From Bacteroidota bacterium (lineage in GTDB: Bacteria; Bacteroidota; Bacteroidia; Bacteroidales; JACABE01), in the NCBI GenBank assembly GCA_026391675.1, contig JAPLDQ010000045.1:62001-126000 (forward strand): 64,000 bases of DNA. Reading direction: 5' to 3'. Positions 41,003-48,245 of the stretch are shown here, in pieces. Positions within the stretch are counted from its first letter, which is position 1, and every line of letters starts with the position of its first letter. Both the position numbers and the translations under genes were made by a program. The notes under the pieces are model-generated. The model was not told where the DNA came from, made no database searches, and saw only the letters and a program-made list of their open reading frames with translations.

Positions 41003-43126
41003 ATGCAAATTATACTCAACGATATAGCCGTACCTTTTTCGAATGCAGAACTGGAAGTTTGCATGAGATCTCCTTTATTTAATGAGGCAGATGGGAGTTA
41101 TATATTTAACTTTACGCTACCGGCCAGCGAGGAATTAAAACTTGCATTGGGCTATAAACACCGCATAAATGCCACACGCCCGCAGGAGGTTAGTTTTAAG
41201 CTGCAGCGGGGCAGTATAGTTACTATAGGCACTGCCCTGGTGAGTACTGCCAGTGAAGAAGAATATGAAGTGGCTGTGGGTATTGGCAAAGGTGATTTTA
41301 ATTATTTGCTGAAGGATAAGAAGCTGAATGATTTTGATATTGATTATGGTGATAATATTGACATTATTGCAGCTGCAGAAGCCACAGGAATGGCCGGATT
41401 ATCGCATACATACAGTAGTGAGGTATATGGATTATTATTCAATAATCAGATAACAGCTCCGGCCAGTGGTTTATTTCAGCATATTTATGTTGATCATCAT
41501 ACTCAATATAAATTTAATGGAACCAACAGCTGTATATTTAATATCAAACTTAAATTAGAAACTTCGGCATACAGCCTAATGGAGTTGGTAATGTATAAAA
41601 ACGGATTAATGGAAGACAGCCGGAGTTATATCAATACCAATATACTGGAGCATAATTTTACTTTTTTTAATGTGGCCGGTGTAGCCAATGATTTAATTTG
41701 GTTTCAACTGGAATCGCCCAACTATGGCGGTGAAGTTATAAATTTTGGAGAATGTACATTATTGGTTTACGAAACGGACAGTATATTACTTACGCCAACC
41801 GATGATGTTTACCCGGTTAAGAAATGGGCCATGTTCCCGGTATTTAATAAAATGATAGCCGAAAGCTTGCCCAATGAAACATTGAAAGCTGTTTATTCTG
41901 ATTTTGTTCCGCTGCAAAACGGATACCAGGGAGGAAAATTCCCAATGCTTTATACCTATAATAACGGATTTTCGACACAGCACGCAACAAACCTGATAAC
42001 TCCCTTCCTTTATATAGGTTTTATTATAGAATGTATTACAAAATTGGCCGGATATACAATTGTAAATAATATATTCCACACTACAGAATGGAAAAGGCTT
42101 ACATTGTATAATACAGCTGTACAGGTTTATCCTACCAACGATAAAAATTCGATATTCCTGAAGCATAAGTGCGATTGCCGTGAGTTGGTAAACGATATGG
42201 AGGTGTTGAAATTTTTATCGAATATTGGTATAATTACAGGGCATAAGATTTTTATAAATAACGTAAAGCGGGAACTGGAATTTACAGCTGTAAACGATAT
42301 AGTTACAAAGCCCGAAACCAATGATTTTAACAGCAATGCTTCTGATTATCAAATGGATTTCCAGCAGTTGTTTAACGGTTACCGCCTTGCTTACGAAACG
42401 AGCAATGATAATGCCATAAAAACATTTGTAGAACCACTACAGGAGCTAAGTAATTATGTGGGGACGAATGATAGTCCGGCAGATCCTAACCTTGTGCCAA
42501 ACAAAACGGATTATTATGCTGATGTAAATCATCATTATTTAATGGCATGGGCTTACAATACAACATCGCATGCGTTTGAACTATCGAAACTGCTTATAGA
42601 TTTCCGCCTGGCCAGTGAAGTAAGTGGCGACAGCAAGCTGGAAATATTATCGGGTATTTGTCCGCTGATGATGAGCCGTGTAAATCCATATACTAAAGTG
42701 GCAATGGATCAGTTGCTTCCTATAAGCGAACAAAAAGGTATATTTAAGGAAATGCTTACCGATGAAACGGAAGGATTTTCGTATAATGTAGTATTGTACC
42801 ATGGTTTGCAGCCCGATGGGCTGAATGTGGATTATCCTTTTGCCAGTAATGATATATATGATACCCAGGGCAATGTTGTTGGAAATTTAAGTCTGCGTAT
42901 GGATGGCAGTTATGGTGTACATAGCCGTTGGAAAGCATTTATTGATTTTATGCTACGCTGCAAAAAGGTGTTCCTGCATAAACAAATAACAGAATTAGAG
43001 TTGAAAGAATTACTTTTTAGCAATAAGTACCGTTGTTTTGACAGGAATTTGCTGCTGAATGAGGTAAAATTAAAAATTAGTGATGCTGCGATAGAAACGG
43101 AAGAAATTACTGCTTTTACTGATTAA
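41003..43126 (+). CDS. Large tail/baseplate protein
   Basis: 707 aa. N-terminal MQIILNDIAVPFSNAELEVC and FNFTLPASEELKLALGYKHR, then many beta segments, and FLSNIGIITGHKIFINNVKR in the middle. Pattern resembles a conserved Bacteroidota-phage tail family. Last of the tail genes; probable tip, hub or baseplate component. Unrecognised at domain level. Confidence 0.6.
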   Translation: MQIILNDIAVPFSNAELEVCMRSPLFNEADGSYIFNFTLPASEELKLALGYKHRINATRPQEVSFKLQRGSIVTIGTALVSTASEEEYEVAVGIGKGDFNYLLKDKKLNDFDIDYGDNIDIIAAAEATGMAGLSHTYSSEVYGLLFNNQITAPASGLFQHIYVDHHTQYKFNGTNSCIFNIKLKLETSAYSLMELVMYKNGLMEDSRSYINTNILEHNFTFFNVAGVANDLIWFQLESPNYGGEVINFGECTLLVYETDSILLTPTDDVYPVKKWAMFPVFNKMIAESLPNETLKAVYSDFVPLQNGYQGGKFPMLYTYNNGFSTQHATNLITPFLYIGFIIECITKLAGYTIVNNIFHTTEWKRLTLYNTAVQVYPTNDKNSIFLKHKCDCRELVNDMEVLKFLSNIGIITGHKIFINNVKRELEFTAVNDIVTKPETNDFNSNASDYQMDFQQLFNGYRLAYETSNDNAIKTFVEPLQELSNYVGTNDSPADPNLVPNKTDYYADVNHHYLMAWAYNTTSHAFELSKLLIDFRLASEVSGDSKLEILSGICPLMMSRVNPYTKVAMDQLLPISEQKGIFKEMLTDETEGFSYNVVLYHGLQPDGLNVDYPFASNDIYDTQGNVVGNLSLRMDGSYGVHSRWKAFIDFMLRCKKVFLHKQITELELKELLFSNKYRCFDRNLLLNEVKLKISDAAIETEEITAFTD

Positions 43127-43176
43127 TCTTATTTATTTTATTAGTTTTGCTTCATAAACCAATTAATATTAAAGTT

Positions 43177-43950
43177 ATGAAGAAATTGTTGTTTTTGTTA
43201 CTATTTATTCCTTTGTTTTGTAATGCCCAATTAACAACAACCTTAATTAAGGATTCTTATTTTTATAAAAGTGTTATTGATAATACTGTTTGGGAAGATA
43301 AAATTTATTCAAACGAAATAATAACTGTATTGTCACATGAACCAGGATACTATAAAATAGTACACAAGAGTGATACTGGTTATATTGAAGATAATAATGT
43401 TAATATAACTAACGATCTCATAAAACAGTTTAATTTTTCTTTAGAACTAGAGAAAAAAAAGAGTGATAGTATTGAAAATTTGAACAAAATAATAGATTCT
43501 TTAAACATTGTAAGATTTAAAAATAAATTTAAACAAAATATTTCTAAAAAATTACCTATTTATCTTCATGAAGCAGAAATTTATATAAATGATGAAGAAT
43601 ATAAAGAAAATTCAATTAGTTTATATGTTTTTAATCTTAATAAAGATGAAACAATAGATGCTGTAACAGTTGATATTAAATGTTATAATTCATTTGGTGA
43701 ACCTGTTAAATACTTAGGTTCAAATATTTTCAAAGGAATAGCCCAAGATTTAATTATTATTCCTATTTTTTGGGGTAAAACAATTGAGGAAATGATTAAA
43801 AATTTAGATGTAATATCTTGGGAATTGAAAGGGTTTAAGCAATGCAGATCTGCATTAATTCATGTTAAAAAAATTCATTTTTCAGACGGTTCTGTTTATA
43901 CAAATAATGATCCATCTCTTTTAAATATTAAAGCAAAAGTAAAAAATTAA
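43177..43950 (+). CDS. Secreted or periplasmic moron protein
   Basis: 257 aa from ATG 43177 (the frame opens earlier at a TTG, 43147). Clear signal peptide MKKLLFLLLFIPLFCNAQ. Then an SH3-like beta region (IITVLSHEPGYYKIVHKSDT followed by GYIEDNN), a short coiled coil and a beta-rich second half. No phage structural family. Very AT-rich, at the right end of the late region, and with a host-type signal, so likely a lysogenic conversion gene expressed for host benefit or superinfection control; inference. Confidence 0.6.
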   Translation: MKKLLFLLLFIPLFCNAQLTTTLIKDSYFYKSVIDNTVWEDKIYSNEIITVLSHEPGYYKIVHKSDTGYIEDNNVNITNDLIKQFNFSLELEKKKSDSIENLNKIIDSLNIVRFKNKFKQNISKKLPIYLHEAEIYINDEEYKENSISLYVFNLNKDETIDAVTVDIKCYNSFGEPVKYLGSNIFKGIAQDLIIIPIFWGKTIEEMIKNLDVISWELKGFKQCRSALIHVKKIHFSDGSVYTNNDPSLLNIKAKVKN

Positions 43951-43962
43951 AAAGTTTTTATT

Positions 43963-43970
43963 TATATTTG
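43963..43970 (+). promoter_or_regulatory. Promoter -7 box TATATTTG
   Basis: Perfect TAnnTTTG. Would start a transcript near 43976 with a ~120-nt leader containing the structured element 44016-44096, ahead of the gene at 44098. Confidence 0.5.
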
Positions 43971-44015
43971 CATTGTCAAAAAATTGTAAAAATGTACTTA
44001 TTTATTCCAGATAAT

Positions 44016-44096
44016 CAGGTGAAAACCTGTAAGGTTGAAACTTCGAGAGGAGTTTCCGGCATCAATGCCGTGACAAACCTTACAGGTTTTTTCTAT
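44016..44096 (+). ncRNA. Structured leader / composite palindrome
   Basis: A 15-bp perfect stem (AAAACCTGTAAGGTT 44022-44036 with 44076-44090) closes a multibranch loop holding two further perfect 6-bp hairpins (GAAACT/AGTTTC 44037-44056; CGGCAT/ATGCCG 44057-44070). A T-run after the closing stem makes it terminator-like. The overlapping hairpin CAGGT-GAAA-ACCTG (44016-44029) would compete with the long stem, giving two exclusive folds. May be an attenuator or riboswitch-like leader, or simply a dispersed intergenic palindrome; similar AACCTTACAGGTT repeats occur in Bacteroidota genomes. Confidence 0.45.
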
Positions 44097-44097
44097 T

Positions 44098-44301
44098 ATG
44101 GAGGAAACAATGCAAAAGAAAAGGTATTACCGCAATATCATCAGCATTGGTGATATTGAACCACAGGCACTGTGGAAAAAACAAAATAAACTGATAGTGC
44201 TGGTAGATTCGGACAGGTATGCATCAGTAGAAGCCACCGAAAGTAATCTTAAATTTTTTACTGAGGTGGATATACCTAAAATAGCTGAAAAACATTTGTA
44301 A
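44098..44301 (+). CDS. Small hypothetical protein
   Basis: 67 aa (ATG 44098), with DIEPQALWKKQNKLIVLVDS. Starts a few bases after the structured element's T tract, and ends before a clean terminator. Alternative ATG 44110. No family recognised. Confidence 0.5.
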   Translation: MEETMQKKRYYRNIISIGDIEPQALWKKQNKLIVLVDSDRYASVEATESNLKFFTEVDIPKIAEKHL

Positions 44302-44305
44302 AAAT

Positions 44306-44326
44306 AGGGGCGCAAGCCCCTTTTTT
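44306..44326 (+). terminator. Intrinsic terminator
   Basis: AGGGGC-GCAA-GCCCCT stem-loop followed by a run of T residues (to 44326). Confidence 0.85.
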
Positions 44327-44385
44327 ATTATAACTTTTACAATTATTTAACGTAATACTATCATAATTAAAACCAAAACCTATTT

Positions 44386-44643
44386 ATGATTACTAAAACA
44401 CAAACCAACACAGACTTGCTAGTTGGCAACGTAGTTTTAAAAACTAACGTACTAAAAGAAATTGAGCATTTACAATTTGATGATAATGCTGAAATTAACG
44501 ACAAATGCCAGGCATGTTCAGATCTGATATGCCTATTGTGTAAAAACATTTATTTGTTTGAAAACAAAACAAAGAATGATGTAATGGACTATCTTCAATT
44601 TCTGGCTGAAGTTAAAGATGATTATACCCGTTTAAAAGTTTAA
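44386..44643 (+). CDS. Small hypothetical protein convergent with integrase
   Basis: 85 aa, acidic, with a Cys cluster (KCQACSDLICLLCKN) that could bind metal. Its stop lies three bases before that of the leftward integrase gene, so the two transcripts converge. A small gene here could regulate integration, but nothing direct shows this. Confidence 0.5.
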   Translation: MITKTQTNTDLLVGNVVLKTNVLKEIEHLQFDDNAEINDKCQACSDLICLLCKNIYLFENKTKNDVMDYLQFLAEVKDDYTRLKV

Positions 44644-44646
44644 ACT

Positions 44647-45831
44647 TTAAATTTTTTTCATATAGGACTCAAAGAGTTCCATGCCACGTGTTTTCATCTC
44701 ATCGTCGTGATGGGTATAAATCATGGTGGTTTCAATTTTGCTGTGGCCTAACAGCTGTTGTAACGTTACAAGGTCTTTGGTTGACCTGTAAAAATTAGTT
44801 GCAAAGGTATGCCTGGCCACGTGCATGGATAGATTCTTGCGTATACCGCAAAGGATGGCAATTTCTTTCAGGTATTTTCGGGCAGTATCTTCGTTTATAT
44901 CTTCGAAGAAATATTTACGGCGGCCTTCTTTGCGGATATCGTCCAGAATACGCATAGTCCCTTTTGATATTGGCAAATCCATAGACTTATTTTCATGTTC
45001 AGTTTTTTGTGGAACGAAGCTGATCACATTATCATATACGTTTTTTTCGCTTAGTTTTACAATATCGCTGATACGCATACCACAGGTATATACCGAAAAT
45101 AAAAACATCCTTAATATATTGTGCTGTAAAGGGTGATTTTGTTTTAATAAGCCAAGACTATAAGTATTTTCAAGCTTTTCGAGTTCTTTTTTTTCTAAAA
45201 ACACAATTCGGCCGCTTCCTCTTTTTATTTTTACCTCACGGAACGGGCATTTATGCAAAGAATAATTATTTTTAAAGTAGATCCTTGAGAATACTTTCAG
45301 GTTTTTTAAATGTTTGCTCCGGGTATTGATGTTTAAACCGCTTTTTATAAGGTAATTATCGAAGTTGGTGACAAATTCAGGGGTAAATTCATCGGGTGTA
45401 AATGATTTATTGTAGCGTTTTAACCATTCCAGCATCTGATTGTAAGCTGTTATAGTAGAAGCGTTGCGGGCACCAGTAAGATTATGTATTTCCAGCGTAA
45501 TCCAGTTTATCATATTCTCTGAACTGGTTTGGAGTTTATGGTATTCAGCTTCGAATTGCTTTTTATTAATAATTTTATGCTGGAGGCTGTAATCCTTTAA
45601 AATAGGATGTATTTTTTTGTAGATAATTTCATTGATCAGCAAATTGTAATCTTCGGCCAGGGGATGGGAATCCTTTACCTTCTTTTGTTCGTTATCCCAG
45701 AATACAGGTTCAACATTTACAGCTGTTGGGATGAATATACGGCTGTTTGATTCGAAATATACCTTAATATATACCTTGGATGTTCCATCCTTAGCAATGC
45801 GTTTCCATAAAACCGGATAATATTTTATCAT
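44647..45831 (-). CDS. int: Tyrosine integrase of the prophage
   Basis: 394 aa. N-terminal Arm-DNA-binding domain (YYPVLWKRIAKDGTSKVYIK ... FIPTAVNVEPVFWDNEQKKV), SAM-like core-binding domain (~115-205), then the catalytic domain with Arg253 (CGMRISD), His337 and Arg340 (HVARHTF), His363 (LGHSKIE) and nucleophile Tyr372 (TMIYTHHD). All catalytic residues are intact. Starts beside the right arm-type sites, which overlap its promoter region, so the enzyme may regulate its own gene. Catalyses integration and excision at the 482/46044 repeats. Confidence 0.92.
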   Translation of the reverse strand: MIKYYPVLWKRIAKDGTSKVYIKVYFESNSRIFIPTAVNVEPVFWDNEQKKVKDSHPLAEDYNLLINEIIYKKIHPILKDYSLQHKIINKKQFEAEYHKLQTSSENMINWITLEIHNLTGARNASTITAYNQMLEWLKRYNKSFTPDEFTPEFVTNFDNYLIKSGLNINTRSKHLKNLKVFSRIYFKNNYSLHKCPFREVKIKRGSGRIVFLEKKELEKLENTYSLGLLKQNHPLQHNILRMFLFSVYTCGMRISDIVKLSEKNVYDNVISFVPQKTEHENKSMDLPISKGTMRILDDIRKEGRRKYFFEDINEDTARKYLKEIAILCGIRKNLSMHVARHTFATNFYRSTKDLVTLQQLLGHSKIETTMIYTHHDDEMKTRGMELFESYMKKI

Positions 45832-45868
45832 TTTTTCAGTTTTTTTGGTGTAAATTTGGTGTTGAATC

Positions 45869-45936
45869 TGTGCCTTTCAGAATTTTATAGGTATTGAAAA
45901 TCAGTTGTTTAATTTTTGTGTGCCTTTTATGTGCCT
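45869..45936 (+). repeat. Integrase arm-type sites, right arm
   Basis: TGTGCCTTT at 45869-45877, TGTGCCTTTTA at 45919-45929 and partial TGTGCCT at 45930-45936. The 19-bp block 45918-45936 is identical to 555-573 at the left end. All copies have the same orientation. Confidence 0.6.
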
Positions 45937-45997
45937 CAGAGCTTAAGTGATTAAAACAAAAATTTATTATGTATAAAATGTTAGTTTTCAGTTTATT

Positions 45998-46027
45998 AAA
46001 AAGGCTTCCAGTTGTGAGTGGAAGCCT
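45998..46027 (-). terminator. Minus-strand terminator shielding int
   Basis: Stem AGGCTTCCA/TGGAAGCCT (46002-46010, 46019-46027). On the minus strand it is followed by a T run. Would stop host transcription entering int from the right. Confidence 0.65.
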
Positions 46028-46043
46028 GAGTGATCGTTGTAAA

Positions 46044-46056
46044 GTGGTCCCACCTG
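46044..46056 (+). repeat. Prophage attR core (13-bp direct repeat)
   Basis: GTGGTCCCACCTG, the exact partner of 482-494. The match to a tRNA 3'-end complement continues four more bases here (GACT, 46057-46060) but not at attL. Confidence 0.75.
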
Positions 46057-46185
46057 GACTAATATTATGATTTAATTTAAATTAAACGGAGTTAATTAAA
46101 GTATTGTATATGTACTGATATTAGGGAGTATATGAAGTTAATATTTAAATAAAATTTCATAAAATTAATTTGATTTAATGTAAAA

Positions 46186-46218
46186 TTGTGTGTAATTTTG
46201 TGTGTAAATTACACACAA
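46186..46218. promoter_or_regulatory. TTGTGTGTAA repeats before second integrase
   Basis: Direct copies at 46186-46195 and 46198-46207 and an inverted one (TTACACACAA, 46209-46218), ending right at the ATG at 46219. Likely an autoregulatory or recombinase-binding site. Confidence 0.5.
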
Positions 46219-47526
46219 ATGAAATTAAAGTATAGTATCAATTTTAGAGTTGAACAAAGAAAAGATAAAGACGGCAATCAGATTGTTAAAAATATCCCTA
46301 TTATAGTTGACTTCACTTTTAATGGTCAAAGGATTAAAGATCCTATTGGTTATAGGGTAGACCTAAGCCAATGGGATGAAACTAAACAACTGGTTAAAAG
46401 AAATAATTTTAATATCAATGTTATAAGTTCATTGATAATAAATCAGCGTATAAATACAATTAAAACGCATTTAATTGATATATACACAGAGAAAACAAAC
46501 TTAAATGTACCATTAACTCCCCTCTTAATCAGAGAAGAATTAAAAATACGATTAAATGATGCAAAGCCTGTTCAGGCTACTCAACTTAATGTCATTGATT
46601 TATTACAATTGTTTATTGACTCAGAGAGCCACCAAAATAGTTGGGCAAATGGAACTAAAATAAAATTCAATACATTTAAAACCCATTTATCAGATTATAA
46701 AAGCAATCTGCAATTCAGTGATATTACCGAAGCATTTCTTTTAAAATATATTGACCATTTAGGAACAACGTTGAATTTTAGCAATTCCACCAATGCTAAA
46801 TATTTAAAGATGTTCAGATGGTTTTTAAATTGGGCTTCAAAAAAAGGATATAATACGAATTTTGAATATAAAAATTTTGAATATAAATTTAAAGGGACTA
46901 CTACAAGCAACCTTCAAAAAAATATAGTATTTCTTAACTGGGAGGAATTAAAACATTTAAATGAATTAAATTTAAGTTTTAATAAAATGCTTGATCAGAC
47001 CAGGGATATTTATTGTTTCTGTTGCTTTACTTCATTAAGATACTCTGATATTGCCAACTTAAAAAAAAGTGATTTTAAAACTGATAATAATGGCAACTAT
47101 TATATTGAGATTTTAACTGTTAAAAACGACGAAAAATTAAATATTGAGTTAAATAAATATGCTTTAGCAATCTGGAATAAATATAAAGATATCGAATTAA
47201 TGGATAACAGGGCTTTCCCTGTTATTAGTAATCAAAAATACAATAAATATTTAAAAGATGTAGCACAGTTTGCCGGATTTAAAAATAAAGAAACGGTTAT
47301 CACATATAAAGGCAACCAACGAACAGAATTAACGTATGAAAAATGGCAATTATTAACCACACATACTGCCCGTAAAACATTTATTATAAATGCCCTTTAT
47401 TTAGGAATTCAGCCGGATATTATAAGAAGCTGGACTGGTCATAAAGACCATAAAACTATGGAGCAGTATATTAAAATTGTGAATGAACAAAAACGAATTT
47501 CAATGAATAAGTTTAATGAAATTTAA
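46219..47526 (+). CDS. Second tyrosine recombinase, outside the prophage
   Basis: 435 aa from ATG 46219; a TTG 33 bases upstream extends the frame through the repeat block and is unlikely. Arm-type N-domain (LKYSINFRVEQRKDKDGNQI), core-binding domain, and catalytic residues Arg274 (SLRYSDI), His382 and Arg385 (HTARKTF), His408 (GHKDHKT) and Tyr417 (EQYIKI). Quite different from the prophage integrase and reading away from attR. It may belong to a second, neighbouring element or a decayed island at the same hotspot. Confidence 0.9.
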   Translation: MKLKYSINFRVEQRKDKDGNQIVKNIPIIVDFTFNGQRIKDPIGYRVDLSQWDETKQLVKRNNFNINVISSLIINQRINTIKTHLIDIYTEKTNLNVPLTPLLIREELKIRLNDAKPVQATQLNVIDLLQLFIDSESHQNSWANGTKIKFNTFKTHLSDYKSNLQFSDITEAFLLKYIDHLGTTLNFSNSTNAKYLKMFRWFLNWASKKGYNTNFEYKNFEYKFKGTTTSNLQKNIVFLNWEELKHLNELNLSFNKMLDQTRDIYCFCCFTSLRYSDIANLKKSDFKTDNNGNYYIEILTVKNDEKLNIELNKYALAIWNKYKDIELMDNRAFPVISNQKYNKYLKDVAQFAGFKNKETVITYKGNQRTELTYEKWQLLTTHTARKTFIINALYLGIQPDIIRSWTGHKDHKTMEQYIKIVNEQKRISMNKFNEI

Positions 47527-47849
47527 GTTCAATAATAACCACTAAATCTACTTTTCTTACAAATCTTATTAAGATTTTATAATATTTATTAATGTTATAA
47601 ATCCTTTCAATTATTTTATTTAATTGATTCTAAATATAGAATTTCTAGAAAGATAAATTTCCGCAGATTTATTCATTTGTTTTAACATTTATTAAGAAAT
47701 CTATCTAAAAATCTTAATTTTTATAAATTCTGAACTTTGTTCAAATTATCGTTTAAAATAAAAAACATCACGTTTATCAAAGTAATAACTACTTAAAAAT
47801 ATTTTTTAAGTCATATTTAAGATTTTTTTTAATTGTTCCTATTTTCACA
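47527..47849. other. AT-rich non-coding gap
   Basis: 323 bp with no gene, no clear terminator and no promoter better than chance. Confidence 0.5.
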
Positions 47850-47873
47850 ATGATTTTAATCAATCTTAATCAT

Positions 47874-48227
47874 ATGAAAAAGGTACAAATATTTTTTCTT
47901 CTGGCTGTAATAATATGTATTAGCCATACAACATTACATGCACAACGAATATTTTTAACTGATAGTGTTAAAAATGCTGATATTAAAGTTTTTGTCACTT
48001 CCGATAGTACAAATGCTGATTTGAAAGTGTGTCTAGTTGATTCAGTAAAAAAAGTTTATAAAGACGGAACTTGGTTTATGGTTAATCAAGTACAATTTTC
48101 AAATCTTTCTGTAAAAATTGTTACCAATCCCCTCGAGTCAGATTTAAAAATCTATTATGTAAGTTTACCTAAAAAAGCAGGATGGGTAGATACAAATAAG
48201 AGATTTTATTACCGCCGTAAGAAATAG
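47874..48227 (+). CDS. Small secreted DUF6150-like protein
   Basis: 117 aa from ATG 47874 (an earlier in-frame ATG at 47850 would put 8 residues ahead of the signal peptide). Signal peptide KKVQIFFLLAVIICISH ... HAQ, then repeated short beta units: NADIKVFVTSDSTNADLKVC, LVDSVKKVYKDGTWF, ESDLKIYYVS. This layout, with 'A-D-L-K-V' repeats, is typical of the DUF6150 proteins of Bacteroidota. Role unknown. First gene of the rightward secreted-protein cluster. Confidence 0.65.
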   Translation: MKKVQIFFLLAVIICISHTTLHAQRIFLTDSVKNADIKVFVTSDSTNADLKVCLVDSVKKVYKDGTWFMVNQVQFSNLSVKIVTNPLESDLKIYYVSLPKKAGWVDTNKRFYYRRKK

Positions 48228-48245
48228 TACTAAAAACAAATATAT

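Larger units (their letters stand above)
482..46056. mobile_element. Complete temperate prophage (siphovirus-like, about 45.6 kb)
   Basis: Bounded by the 13-bp direct repeat GTGGTCCCACCTG (482-494, 46044-46056). It carries a minus-strand tyrosine integrase next to the right end, integrase arm-type repeats near both ends, a divergent repressor/early region, replication genes, protease, capsid, terminase, portal, tape measure, lysis and fibre genes. All structural hallmark genes are open, so the prophage looks intact. A tape measure protein with no recognised sheath or baseplate-wedge gene points to a siphovirus-like particle. The repeat resembles the complement of a tRNA 3' end (acceptor strand plus T-stem), so the site may be an old tRNA-derived attB; this last point is inference. 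Confidence 0.85.

Noticed and set aside
43968-44153. 61-codon open frame spanning the structured element
   Set aside because: It reads through a 15-bp perfect palindrome with a T tract, and its start overlaps a promoter -7 box. More likely leader RNA or repeat.
46186-46218. TTG start for the second recombinase
   Set aside because: The added residues come entirely from the TTGTGTGTAA repeat block; ATG 46219 is better.
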